A program made the position numbers and the translations under genes. DNA of 64,000 nt from Pictodentalium vernedei. Lineage: Eukaryota > Mollusca > Scaphopoda > Dentaliida > Dentaliidae. Positions within the stretch are counted from its first letter, which is position 1, and the number at the start of each line of letters is the position of its first letter. Below are positions 1 to 11,491 of the stretch, piece after piece. Below the pieces are notes generated by a model. That model searched no databases. It saw nothing but the letters and a program-made list of their open reading frames with translations, and was not told where the DNA came from. The stretch spans positions 247,195,187 through 247,259,186 of the forward strand of contig CM062289.1 of NCBI GenBank assembly GCA_031216915.1. The letters run 5' to 3'.

Positions 1-430
1 GATCTTGTGAAACAAGTATACTAAAAAATTGCAATGAGTAGTATGGAGGGATCAACAATATGAACATAATGATCCCTACACCAACGACGGAAGAGCCTCC
101 ACTTTAGCCGCATAGAATAGCGAAGAAGAGGATCTCCTATAGTAAGAAATCGCGTCCAAAGCTCGTCCAGTACAATGCTTACAATGCAATACGGACCACA
201 CAATGGAATACATGAAGGTTGCGACCTTGCGGGTTGTGATAAAGATGACACGATTTACCCAGTGAAAAAAGATCCTCACATTGAGGAAGATTTCACGTTA
301 AGTCCCACAGTAGACAACAGAGTAAATTACCCATGGTCTCTGTGAAGATAGAGATGCTATCAACAGAAATGTATTGTGGTTGTTTATCTTAGCAATACCT
401 GCTGAAACAACAGCGCCGGAGGATACGCGT
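1..430 (-). pseudogene. Tyrosine recombinase remnant, N-terminal part (copy 1)
   Basis: Minus-strand reading aligns with the recombinase N-terminus of copy 2. The blocks QPARSQPS and RRWCRDH (about position 80-90) are recognisable, the latter just before the core-binding domain. Frameshifts split the reading into two overlapping frames and stops interrupt it. The catalytic part lies outside the window to the left. It cannot encode a working recombinase. Confidence 0.7.
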
Positions 431-1095
431 ATCCTATCATTCCGTCCTATAGATCAATAGAGCGTTAACAACATTAGCTCAGAGATCCGGACAAGCCAAC
501 ACATACGTCTGCAATTGATTAGCAAGCTGTGTCGTAAATAAATCATCATTGGGCGCTCCCATAGATAGCAAATCTGATTGAATACTTGTTTGTTGAGAGT
601 CCATTCTGACAGCAACAAGCGACCCCTAAGTGAACGGGAGTCCGGTAAAACAATCAGACGTCCCGGAATATGACGGACCAAAACAGAACTTGGTGTACTA
701 TAACCAACAGACGGATTCTTTCCATTAAATTGAATAACGGAAACGAAAGAGTGCCTCCCTGGTTCCGGAGATACGCCACTACTGTCGAATTAACGGACAG
801 GATTTGGGCATGCGTTTCTGAATAATGTTCATGCAATGACATAAAGCAAGCCTAAAAAACATTATTCCGCGGAAGATAATTGGTTGCTAAGAGACTGCGG
901 AACCCAAAGACCCTGGCACTTCGAATCCATTGGGATCAGTATTATATCCCAATCTGTTTGACTGGCAACCGTCATAACAGCAACACTCGGGTCCGGCAAC
1001 TGCAGTAGCACTCTCTGAGTCAACCACCGAATGTTTGCCCCGGTCTGAATCTCTTGTAACACTAGATAGACAAGAGAACGTGTAAATCGAGCAAT
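430..1095 (-). pseudogene. RNase H / RT C-terminal remnant (copy 1)
   Basis: Minus-strand fragments match the RNase H domain of copy 2: the strand carrying the first catalytic Asp (here TVASQTDW where copy 2 has TDASQTGW) and the block VVAYLRNQGG. Both expected catalytic Asp residues are gone: TDAS has become TVAS, and the Asp of the LSDN block has become Val. The upstream RT palm is absent: at about 1097-1115 the sequence jumps directly into Gag-region sequence. Several frameshifts are present. Family assignment rests on the RNase H motif spacing and on alignment to copy 2. Confidence 0.75.
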
Positions 1096-1099
1096 TCAT

Positions 1100-3990
1100 G
1101 GATTGCCGAAAAGTTGCCGTCGAAGAGAAGCTTCTCCGAGAACGAAGCGACCCTGAGAGAGTTCTTAACCTTACTATCCACGCTCGTGGATGTAGCTAGG
1201 GCTGCGTCACGTCTAACCAACTCCAATCAGCCACTGAAGGGCGGAGTTATACGTGAACAAACTACTGCCCTCAAAAGAAATTACATTGAGAATAATATCC
1301 CGTAAATCTTTTCTTGAAGACGTAATGATAACGCCTCACGTATGATAAAGCGTCTAAGTTAAGTCTACTAGACATCATTGTCGTTTCCAGCATTGAAGTT
1401 GGAAAAGACATAGACGGCGAAAAGAATATTTCCACACCGTTTAGACGCATATGAACTCTCGGTATGCCCTGCACTGCCAAAATAAACTATTCGTATAATG
1501 ATAAAACGGCAGAAATGAGCAACGCGGACAAGAAACTAAACTATCATGCTTGGTAGCAGGCTTGTATGCATATAGCGTCGAAAAATAAAACACATGTTGT
1601 AATGAAATTATTGGACTGCGTCGGTAAGTCAGGGACAATGTCCCCGAACTGATCGAAAATTCCGAGTCCAATGGCGCTATAAGTCTCTTATCCAACATCG
1701 CAGCAATGTAGTCCGAAATAACAATCACTGGAAGATAATGCCAGAAGATATGAATGGCAGCTTCCGATACTACAAAAGGGAAAACTCGAAATCTTTCGAA
1801 TCCCTTTCGCCATCCTGTCGGACCCTATAAAGCGTTCGGTCGTCCGTACCTGATGCAACCGCGGACCGCACCGACCCAGCGCCGTCGGATAATTCCTGAT
1901 TCGACCAAGAAACTGTCAATTGCTGGGATGCTGCGAAACAATTGTGCTAACTCGGATAGCACGTCCGTCACTGAGGCCAGAGGAGAAGCGGTCCTACAAT
2001 GCATTGCCGCTGGAAGCTCCGTGATCGTTACCCCGTGCATACTACGAATATGCGAGCGAACGGAGTGTATAGGCCTCGTGTCCCTTGGCTACCGGATGGC
2101 GCGACCTATTCGCCGTGGAATAACTGAATGACGAAACTGATCGGATACTCGAGGTCACGTAGCCAATGTGCGGTCGTGTGCCCTGCTGTGAGGATGAGGA
2201 AGCATTATGGACAGTCTCTCGGACTGTCAATATAACGGAGCGTCCCGACCGACAGACATATGCTCCGAATGTAAAATATCAGAACCACAACATGCGGTCC
2301 CCTATGTTGTTGGACGAGAGAGGGACCTCTCTCGCTCACAGCCCGGAAGGACCTGGACAAGCCAGGAACCGGACTAACAGGCTTCCTCCGATCTGTCCTC
2401 AATCTGCCGTCACTGGGTGAGTACTAAAGTAATTAAAGTGCTCGCATCACCCAAATCTCCTTCCTAGACCGCAACGGACGAACCCGGCAGCCGAACCATT
2501 CGATGAATGCACGCTACACCGGGTGAGCTAGCGAATGTCACTCCGTAGGCGATAGACATATTCCATGAGCACTTATTGCCGCTAGCTCTTCATTAACTAT
2601 GAAGACAGAGGCACACTTTTGAAAGACATCTCCGTAACTTTGCGAACAAGAAACCAGAAATGCTTGGTTATAGCAAGCATATAATAATAATATATATAGC
2701 GTCGTTCAATAATTCGAAAGTTTGTGTGACATTATTGGACTATGTCGGAACTGAGGGACGATGTCCCTGAACCGAACCAAAAATTTCTAAGTCCACTGAC
2801 GCTATCAGTTTCTTATCCGGCATCGCAGCAATCTGGTCCGACGAAAGAAGCTGTAGAAGACCAAGTCAGATGACATACACAACAGCATATGTTGTTCCGA
2901 AAGGGAAAGCTCGAAATCCTCCAAATCCCTTTCGGTATCCCGTCGGACCGGATGAAATTTTCGGATGTCCGTACCCGCTTCCGCGGAGCGTCCCGACCCA
3001 GCATCGTTGGATAAAAAATATGCGACAGATTCAGTTGATGCTGGGATGCTGCGATAAACTGTGCTATTTAGGAAAGCACGTCCGTTCCCGAGGCCTGTGC
3101 AGTAGCGGTCTTATGATGCATTGCCGCCGGAAGCTCCGTGTACGTTGACTCCCGCACACTTCCTATGCGAACGTCCGGAGTCTGCAGGCCTCGTGTCCCT
3201 GGCTACCAGATGGTGTGACCTGGTCCCCGATGATTCTCTGACTGGCGAAGCTGACTGGATATCCGTGGTCACGTAGCCAAGAGCGGTCGTGTGCGCTACC
3301 ATGAGAATGAGGAAGCCTTATTGACAGTCTACTCCGGACTGACTATATGTCGGAGCGTCCCGAGCGACGGACGTATGCTCCGAATGCGAAACATTTTGTA
3401 CCACAACATCTGGGGCCAGATGTTGTTGTACGAGAGAGGGGCCTCTCTTGCTCGCCGTCCGGATGGACCAGAACGAGCTATGAACCGGACTAAAAGGCTT
3501 CCTCCGTTCTCCCTCCGATCCGCCATCACTGGGTGTGCATTAGGTTGATTTATAGTGCTCGCATCACCCCAAAATTCCTTCTAGACCGCAACGGACGAAC
3601 CCGGCTGCCGAACCATTCGGTGAATGGACGCTACACCGGGCGAGCTAGCGGACGTCAAAGGCCGTCAAACCTACTAGGGTCCTCTTAGGCAATTGGCGTA
3701 TTTACATGAGCACTTTTCCGCTAGCCCTTCATTAATTGTGATGACGGAGGCACACTGTTGGAAGACAACACAGATACATCACCCTAATCTTGATCGTCTG
3801 AAAAAGAAATTGATAAAGTAGAGTGACCCTGCGGGGAAAGGACCGGAGTGTCCAATTCCCCAATAACATACCGTGACATACGCTTCCCATATTGTCATCG
3901 AAATCATACGATACAGAACAGGAGTTAATGCAAGTACACTGACCACATATAGAATGATTATAAAAGTCAGAGGAAGACTTCCTCTTATTA
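1100..3990 (-). pseudogene. Gag-like ORF1 remnant with tandem internal duplication (copy 1)
   Basis: Corresponds to the first ORF of the DIRS element. The 5' end (about 3990-4020) aligns with the start of the Cys-rich Gag of copy 2, but the ATG is TTG and codon 5 (Cys in copy 2) is TGA. The body contains two diverged tandem units of about 1.1 kb (around 1572-2690 and 2692-3800). Each carries the same ordered blocks, including the motif around TGTCGGACC and the palindromic block CATCTGGGGCCAGATG near 3408-3423. No long frame survives. Relatively GC-rich, unlike the surrounding intron. Confidence 0.7.
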
Positions 3991-4904
3991 CAATTGATCA
4001 ATATCCTTTCAATGTGAAAAGAAAACAAGTCCTGGTACTCGCACTAACCCCTGGCAATAAAAATACATAATAATAATATGATCCATTAATATAGAAAAAA
4101 TAATTGAAATCAAAATATTTTGAAAAAATATTTTTTCAGAACAGCCCAAGTTTCTGAAAAGTAACGTTGAGCCCCAATGGATCCCAAGCCTAAGTGTGGA
4201 CAAAAATTTTAAAAATATTTTAAACAATTTATTCAACACTTACGAACACTAATAATGTATCTAGTTATGATTAAAATAACATCAAGATATTATTCTCCAG
4301 AAATCCCCCCCTCACACAGAGGGCTGTTGTAAATGTAAACAATGAGTGTAAAAACACTAAAATAAGACTCCAGGCACCCAGGCCCGAAATCAGTTACCAA
4401 AAATACACTATCTGATGCAAAACAGAGACTTCCAGGGAAGAAACTGCAGAACATCAGATGGTAGATGCAGAACACAACGCCTAACCACCTGTAGGTGAAG
4501 ACGTAAACATGGGGAAAAGAACAGAATTCATTCTGTTATTCAGCTAAAACTCCCAAGAAAATTTAGTAATAATAATTACAAAAACTATGCCAAAAGCATG
4601 GGAGAATAGCAAGGGGGGACTTGAAGAACAGGGAGAGAGGAAAACACTGAAAAAACAGTGTGACTAAATAATCAGAATGACAACAAAATGGCTGCTGCCT
4701 CGAAAATAGGTAACTTAACATAATTTCATTAAAAAATTTTAAGTTACAGCCCTGATAATATTCTGCCACACATTTTTCCTCTCCTCCTTCTCTATCCTCC
4801 TTAGAATCACCAATTCACTAATATTTATGTGTCTGGCATCATTTAAACTGAGATTTACAAGCACAAAGATCAGTCAGATGTTAACTGATGAAGGGCCAAA
4901 CTTA

Positions 4905-5102
4905 GAATGATTAATGGCGCCAATTTCGGAACGTCCTTGACACTGCGCATGCGCAGTAGAGGTGAAGTGTGGAGGGCCTTTCAGGACATGTTTTCTTTGG
5001 TTTTAGATGCAAATTTTGGGGATTGGGGGGCAAAATTTGTGTTTGGCCCTATATTTTAAGAGTTAGCACCAGCTATGTCTGGGTCATTGGTACAGTATAA
5101 AA
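4905..5102 (-). repeat. DIRS inverted terminal repeat, 5' end (copy 1)
   Basis: Matches the right terminal repeats at 15878-16079 and 50634-50834 and, inverted, the left repeats at 10443-10670 and 43827-44053. It contains GGCGCC, the perfect palindrome CTGCGCATGCGCAG at 4943-4956, a G-rich block near 5020 and the end block CATTGGTACAGTATAAAAAT. Confidence 0.9.
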
Positions 5103-5987
5103 ATATCGATAGCTCCCATCTAGAGGTCTCCCCAAACAAGCATATCAGGTTTCAAAGCAATCAAATCATAAATGTGCCCTGTAAGGTGTGCCAAAGGGAA
5201 ATATTGTGGTCTGACTAAACTGAGTTCTAAAAACGTTGGCCGCGGCAACATTTTTTGCCGGAAATTGAAGAAAATCGATAGCTCCCATCTAGAGGTCACC
5301 CTAAATAAGCATACCAGGTTTCAAAGCAATCAAATCATAAATGTGCCCTTTAGGGTGTGCCAAAGGGAAATATTGTGGTTTGACTAAACTAAGTTCTAAG
5401 AACGTTGGCCGCGGCAACATTTTTTGACGGAAATTGAAGAAAATCGATAGCTCCCATCTAGAGGTCACCCCAAACAAGCATGCCAGGTTTCAAAGCAATC
5501 CAATCATAAATGTACCCTGTAGGGTGTGCCAAAGGGAAATATTGAGTCTTCTGACTAAACTAAGTTCTAAGAACGTTGGCCGCGGCAACATTTTTTGACA
5601 GAAATTGAAGAAAATCGATAGCTCCCATCTAGAGGTCTCCCCAAACAAGCATACCAGGTTTCAAAGCAATCTGATCATAAATGGGCCCTGTAGGGTGTGC
5701 CAAAGGGAAATATTGTGGTTTGACTAAACTATGTTCTAAGAATGTTGGCCGCGGCAACATTTTTTGACGGAAATTGAAGAAAATCGATAGCTCCCATCTA
5801 GAGGTCACCCCAAACAAGCATACCAAGTTTCAAAGTAATCTGATCATAAATGCGACCTGTGAGGTGTGCCAAAGGAAATTGTGGACGTACGTACTAACGT
5901 ACTAACATACTAACGTACGTACATACGTACGCCGACGGACGAGAAGTGATGGCAATAGCTCAGCTTGACTTTGTCAAGTTGAGCTAA
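5103..5987 (+). mobile_element. Helentron-like (pearl/HINE-type) tandem-repeat element A, 5' end missing
   Basis: About five tandem monomers of 169-171 bp, each starting ATCGATAGCTCCCATC (5104, 5274, 5443, 5614, 5783). They are followed by a short ACGT-rich microsatellite (5888-5935) and a 3' terminus with the hairpin CTTGAC-TTT-GTCAAG then TTGAGCTAA. Non-autonomous Helentron relatives are known to combine subterminal inverted repeats, a 3' hairpin and a minisatellite core; pearl elements of bivalves look like this. The 5' terminus is absent because DIRS copy 1 interrupts the first monomer. No coding capacity; open frames here are shadows of the 170-bp period. Confidence 0.7.
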
Positions 5988-8600
5988 AAACTACTTGCAA
6001 GTTGCAAATAAGTAGCTTCCCGTTTTTGTTTCTTGGGTGTATTTCCATGCACCTGATCAATGATACAATATTACAAAAACATGATTAACCACAGATAGAA
6101 CTGGCGAAAGAAACCATATAATTCTGCTTATCAAAGCACAACACATGTATGTAGGTCGAACTGTTGTTGCTTTTGAAAAAGCATTGTCAATTTCAGAGCA
6201 ACCTCACAAGTTCATGCATAAAAATTCCCTGTGATGCATAAGCAGAGAATATGAGCTTTCAGCTTCAGATCAAATGCCACCATCAGATAAATTTCACAGT
6301 CTTCTACATTTTTGCGAATACATGTCATTATCTACAGAGTTTTTCAAAATGATCTGTAGAGGAGTGGGTTGATACGGGCTTTTACCTGCCAGGCCACCAG
6401 TTTTGGTCCATAATATTGAAATGTAAAATTGTGCCTCTCTTGTGTCGAAATTATCAAGTGTATGTGTGAAGGTGTGTATACATGTAGACCCATGTGTATG
6501 TAAATGCAAGAAATGTAATGGACAATAAAAGGGTGTATATGGTGGGAGAAAAACTAAACTTTAACCCTCCCCATCCCCACCCAGTTGAGTTTAATAATGA
6601 GGAGGCTAAGCACCCTATCCAAAGTTCTGCAGCACTCAGCATTATGTACAAGACTCAATCAATGGGTCCAACAGCTATCTTTTATAGCAAAGCAGCATGG
6701 TCTTGGCTAAATGTCCTACCACCCAACTTGTCTATAAGTTATGCCAATTATTTTTTCCCAGTCAGAGAGGTGGAGAGAGGGAGCTCACCCAAGCCAACTG
6801 CTCCAAGCCCCCCCCCCCCCCCCCACCCCCAGCAGCAATCTCCATCTCTCAAATTCAGAATAGGGGAGGCAACTTCATTTGTTGCAGCAACATGATAGGC
6901 TTATATTGAGCAACTTTGTTATATTTTATAAAAATTACAGATTTCAAAGTGACTAGCAAGTAAATAGGCAAAAGCGTCAAAATTTGTTGCGCTAAACCTT
7001 AAGTTGAATATTACCAAATTATAAAACCGACTGGGTTGTCAAGTTCTACTACAGTCAATGGTGCCAGAATTAAACTAAAATAAATTGATGGTATGTATTT
7101 GTGTGTGTGTGTGAGTGTGTGTGGGGAGGGGGGGGGGGGGCATACGACACTAAAACATTGCTTATATTCATAAGCTATGTTTTTGTGTCAAGTTAAATGG
7201 AAAGTTTTAGCCTACATGTTTTTGCCAAGGCATTCCACAATTTTTTCTGTGGGCTGGAGGTTGGGGGGCACATGTCATCTACTATTTGTGTTTTGCACAG
7301 GGGCAATGTTTGATAATAATAATTAAATGCAGATTTAAAAAAAACACCCACAGGTCATCAAAAGTGGAGGGAATTAACATTCATGATCTGGATGAATAGG
7401 GTATAGCTTCTGCCTTGCACTGTCCCCCACCGATACAGGTCACAGTTTTTTTTTTAGTTTTGGGTTGGATATTTTTAAGGGGGGGGGGACTATGTCATAG
7501 AATCACATTGTCAATAGGGGAAAATCAACTGAAATTTATAGTAGTTTTTCCTTAAAGGGGTCCCTTTGTTCCACAAACACTTTTGAGACAGGAGAATTGA
7601 GCAGGTTAGCCTACACAGATCTTCAATCAGTGTGATTCCCAATCCTAATTCAGAGACAGTGGTTGCACCCACATGTATGGATAGCAAAACACCTCGCTGA
7701 AACAATTTTGACCAAAGCTGGTTTTTAAGCAGCAATGTGTCAGGGTGCAGAAATTAGTATACATAGGCCTCAGCATAATTTTACACTGTGTTGTAGTAGA
7801 CAACCACTGAGTTGTTCTCCTAGCTTTCCAAATGGAAGTTACAGGTGCTGTACATCCATCTTAAACACAAAACTGGGGAGTATAATGAGTATAATGTTGG
7901 TATTCCAAAATGCTGAACGGAAATTTACTAAAAGGCTACGTTGTTTGAATCAGTTTTGTTGAATTTCTTGAGTCAAATATCAAATAAGATATTGTTGTAG
8001 TTGTGTAAAATGTGACAATAAATAAAAAAAAATTCAAGTGGATTGTACAAGAAATTAAATAAATCTGTAATCTGTTCACCCAAGCACAGCACTGATTTTA
8101 ATAAAGTGCCGGACATTCACTTGAGAAATAACCTCCATTATCAGTGAACACTTCGTGGACATGGGTAATTCAAACAATGGTCATTGTGGCATAGTGAATG
8201 GCAATATAGAAAAGAGTGGAAAAGTTTCCCTGAAATTCCCAAATTATGTCTGCACAAAAATTAACAAAATAATTTTAATAAATGCAAAGATAGTACTAGT
8301 ATTAAATAACACCCATATTCATGCCATTACAAGCTAAAAATAGCTTAAGCCAAACATATACACACAATATAAGCAGAAGCATTAGCATAAAAATTCAAGA
8401 CTAATTTTATATCATTTTCACTTTCACAATTAAACAGTTTTGAAAACAGGATATTCCCAGATGAGATTTTCTCTAAGGCTGCTGATGAGGCTTCTACCTC
8501 ATCTTAGCAATACTCTGGAGTTCAGAAATGCCATCTCAAGGACTGCATTAGAAGACTTTCCACAAATTTCATGAGAGATATTTACAACAATAAATTATGT
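5988..8600. other. AT-rich non-coding flank downstream of the host gene
   Basis: No gene supported. Holds a C15 tract near 6810, a TG repeat running into poly(G) at about 7098-7141, and a further G tract near 7480. The plus-strand open frame at 6494-6895 contains a proline run that comes only from the C tract. No splice-bounded exon or transposon end was found. Confidence 0.5.
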
Positions 8601-8619
8601 GTTGTTGGAAAATGAAAAA

Positions 8620-8625
8620 TTTATT
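8620..8625 (-). promoter_or_regulatory. Candidate poly(A) signal AATAAA
   Basis: Minus-strand AATAAA lies about 212 bp after the stop codon of the candidate last exon (8837-8973) and is followed by T/GT-rich sequence. The distance and context suit a mammalian-style 3' end, but the region is AT-rich and chance AATAAA is common. Confidence 0.4.
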
Positions 8626-8836
8626 AGAAATGTGATTAACAGGATGTGACAATAGAGAAGATAAATCTGGTCTTAAACTGAATAAAAATAGCAGGCATGT
8701 GCATCATACACTTTCAACGTCTTGTAACTTGATCTGGTTAATTCTTGTATACTTTTGACAATTATAGTCTCTCTGAAGAGAATTCTACAGGGTACTATTC
8801 AGTTGGTACTTTTTCCAAGAGGGATAATGGAAATTA

Positions 8837-8973
8837 TTAGAAACAGGCACTATTGGCCTCTGGTTGGTCTGGTATACCCAATGTCTGGGCTAGAAGAGAC
8901 ATAAGAATTGTCGCATCTTCCATATTTGAGAGGTGGATAAGGCTCAGAGTGGTAGTATGGAAACAAATATTGT
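8837..8973 (-). CDS. Candidate terminal exon of the host gene
   Basis: A strong acceptor (T-rich tract then TCTGTTGCAG, read on the minus strand) precedes 8973. The frame that fits phase 1 begins NICFHTTT, contains MEDATILMSLLAQTLG and ends ANSACF before TAA at 8837. It joins in phase to the 16434 donor of the preceding exon. A second frame (stop at 8850, containing HSEPYPPLKYG) is also open and reads plausibly, but needs a phase-2 donor that I did not find. A poly(A) signal lies downstream. No domain recognised. An RNA-seq read across the junction would settle the frame. Confidence 0.4.
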
Positions 8974-10196
8974 CTGCAACAGATAAAAAAAACCACCCTG
9001 ATCTAGCTAAGCTAAACAAAATTAATCTTTTGATTCTCAGGCAGAGGTGCATTCATTTTTTCAGCCTGCATTCATCATATTTATTTCAAAGGCAAAATTC
9101 AAAATGTATGAAATCATCACAGGATGCGATTTTAGTGGTATCACATCGTGATTTTCAATGCAATATGTCATGTACATTGATACAGTATTGTTATACTCTT
9201 TGTGAAATGTTACATTATTCTCATATGTATGTACAAAATGAATACGAATAACTATCACAAAGTGCTTTTTTTTGGTCACTCTGGGGGCTGTTTTCGTACC
9301 TGAACACCAAACAGGTATTTTTTTTCTCTATATAACCCCAAACAGGTAGTATCTTAACTTTAGAGCGACTAAATAAATAAATAAAAAGCCAGTGATAATA
9401 ACACTTTGGCCGGCTGCTGATTTGTCACAGTAAACCGATACTGGATCGTTTTGATAAAAAGTGAAAATGTTTGACACCTCCCAAGGTGTTTTTAAGGACC
9501 TTTTAGCAACTTTTATCACTCAAGGGACGTTACTCTGGTGTCAGATATCACAGGAATGTTTGCCAGTACTCTCAAGAACTCATGTTGATCTCCATGCCAG
9601 ATCAGCTGTTTTGAATCAAGTTTACACGTATAAACAAGATATTTATTTGAAAATTAGAATAATTAGTACATTAATAAATGATGATTGTGTGATATTTTAT
9701 GGAAAATTCAGAAAAATGCAAGTTATTTTCTGCAAAATTCCAAGTAAATTAAAATTTGGGAACCGCAAGGTTGCGAAACAATATACGATCGATTTTGTGA
9801 TAGCGCTCTATGAAATGGAGATAAAAAATAATAAGAGTATTATTTATTTAAAAAATTCTTCTTATTTTTTATCTCCATTTTAGTTTTTCTATATCACTTT
9901 TGTGTTGTATGATTACTATTATAATAAAAACTATCAGTGAAATCAACATGGAAGCTCTAGTATTTAATTTTAGGCTCTCATAACTTGATTTTAAGAATCA
10001 GCGAATATTCCGTCAGGAATAAAAAATAAAAATAAAAACTGCCCTCCCTCATTCATTTTTAAAAAAATTGCCTGAAAATCAATTATTTAATTTTATTCGG
10101 CCTTAAGCAGCCAATTTGAAGTCACATTTCATGTTGGCTTCAGAAGAAGAACTTACTTACAGGTAATCTTGTCCAGTTTTGAAATGATTTATTCAA
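8974..10196. other. Intron sequence
   Basis: AT-rich, no exon or transposon end recognised. The 140-codon plus-strand open frame at 9461-9883 has low-complexity Ile/Lys/Asn composition, no splice context and no motif, and is treated as chance. Confidence 0.4.
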
Positions 10197-10442
10197 TTAA
10201 CCGTTTACCTAACTTGACAAGCAGACAACATTTGCAAAAATATTTGTTGAATAACAAAAACAAATTTTGGCCCCATGGCCTTTATCAAGAGGAAGAAAGT
10301 TTTAAAGGTTAATGTGTGTGTAAAATCCATCTTGTCATTATATACTTTCATATAGTATGTAGTGACAATAGGGATTTTACTTTGTTCTGAATAATTTAAC
10401 ATCTTCCCTTTGGAGGACTTTCGATGTGTAGATTTCAAAAAT

Positions 10443-10670
10443 GTTAAAAAATTTATAGTAATTTATATATTTTTTATACTTACCAATGACCCAGACATAG
10501 CTGGTGCTAACTCTTAAAATCTAGGGCCAAACACAAATTTTGCCCCCCAATCCCCAAAATTTGCATCTAAAACCAAAAGAAATCATGTCCTGAAGGACCT
10601 CCATACTTTGCCCCTACTGCGCATGCGCAGTGTCAAGGACGTTCCGAAATTGGCGCCAATCACCATTCTT
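10443..10670 (-). repeat. DIRS inverted terminal repeat, 3' end (copy 2)
   Basis: Inverted match to 15878-16079 from the end block CCAATGACCCAGACATAGCT through GGCGCC at about 10652. The outermost 40 bases differ from the 5' end: here the minus strand ends CATTGGTAAGTATAAAAAA then TTATAGTAATTT-type sequence, whereas the 5' end is CATTGGTACAGTATAAAAAT. Contains CTGCGCATGCGCAG at 10617-10630. Confidence 0.9.
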
Positions 10671-10744
10671 GCAAGCAGTGCCTGGTCAGCGCTATGTACT
10701 CAGCGGGGAGGTATGAGTTCCCAACTCCCGTGAGGGCCATCCCC

Positions 10745-10834
10745 GTCTGGGTCATTGGTAAGTATAAAAAATATATAAATTACTATAAATTTTTTAACAT
10801 TTTTATACTGTACCAATGACCCAGACATAGCTGA
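10745..10834 (-). other. DIRS internal complementary region (copy 2)
   Basis: On the minus strand this segment reads as the reverse complement of the element's 5' terminus (ending near 10800-10834) joined directly to the reverse complement of its 3' terminus (10745-10802). That arrangement is the splint known from Dictyostelium DIRS-1, where it is thought to align the two ends so that a circular DNA intermediate can be closed. It is separated from the 3' repeat by about 70 bp. The same structure occurs at about 44128-44216 and 26193-26280. Confidence 0.85.
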
Positions 10835-11491
10835 ATAGTATAAAGGCTGGAGGGCCTAGGACATAGAGGAAAATCCAATAAGCTCAACTATATAATATAG
10901 AGTCAACCCCTCAAGGAGAAAAGGGGTATTAGGCTTTACATGTATCTTTCTTATTTATGATAAATTAGAAAGATACAATACCCTTCATAATTGAGCACAA
11001 TAACATTCATGTTCTCTATTAACATCCAGTATAACTCTTTATACTAATTATTTTTAAAGTAAGCCAATAAATAAAGTTAGTCCAGAGAATTGAGACTCTT
11101 TATATTCTTTAAAAGTGTCCGAGGATTGTATATTAACGCCTGTTTGACACTTGACATATACAAATGCTTCACACCGAGCTACACTTTAAAAACATGACAT
11201 GAATGAATTTTTAATATTAATATTACACTTTAAAACCATCCCGGGAACAACTCAGAAATACTGACTTCGGAGGAGGAATTCCCTTGCTTTTCACTATAAA
11301 GCAGGTGACCTAAGGTAACACCCTCCCCCCACCCCCTTCCCCTGGGTCAAATAGCCCAGAGCGAAGAGGGCAGCCGGACGGAGTCACTGCCGGAACAGAA
11401 AGCCTGCATAACTATAGTTGCAACGGTTTAGTGGACGACATTCTGAGCAACAGATAACGGACCTAAACAATGCAGGTCTCCAGAAATGGAC

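Larger units (their letters stand above)
1..5102 (-). mobile_element. DIRS-type retrotransposon copy 1 (left part outside window)
   Basis: A tyrosine-recombinase (DIRS) retrotransposon read on the minus strand, truncated on the left by the window edge. From right to left it holds the 5' inverted terminal repeat (about 4905-5102), a leader (about 3990-4900), a broken Gag region (1100-3990), a broken RNase H region (430-1095) and the start of the recombinase region (1-430). It is nearly collinear with 45617-50834 (copy 3), which supplies the missing part. The right end stops abruptly at the TATAAAAAT terminus and the next base belongs to a tandem-repeat monomer. The element therefore inserted into that array. 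No target-site duplication is seen, as expected for recombinase-mediated insertion. Confidence 0.85.

Noticed and set aside
1..5102. Copies 1 and 3 as a simple segmental duplication
   Set aside because: Similarity stops exactly at the element's right terminus in both copies and the flanking sequences differ; the left flank of copy 1 is outside the window, so this is not fully excluded.
6494..6895. Plus-strand proline-rich ORF of 133 codons
   Set aside because: The proline run comes from a C homopolymer, and there is no splice context or motif.
8850..8973. Alternative frame of the last exon (containing HSEPYPPLKYG)
   Set aside because: Open and plausible in composition, but no donor of matching phase was found upstream; kept as an alternative only.
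9461..9883. Plus-strand ORF of 140 codons
   Set aside because: Low-complexity Ile/Lys/Asn composition typical of AT-rich chance frames, without splice sites or motif.
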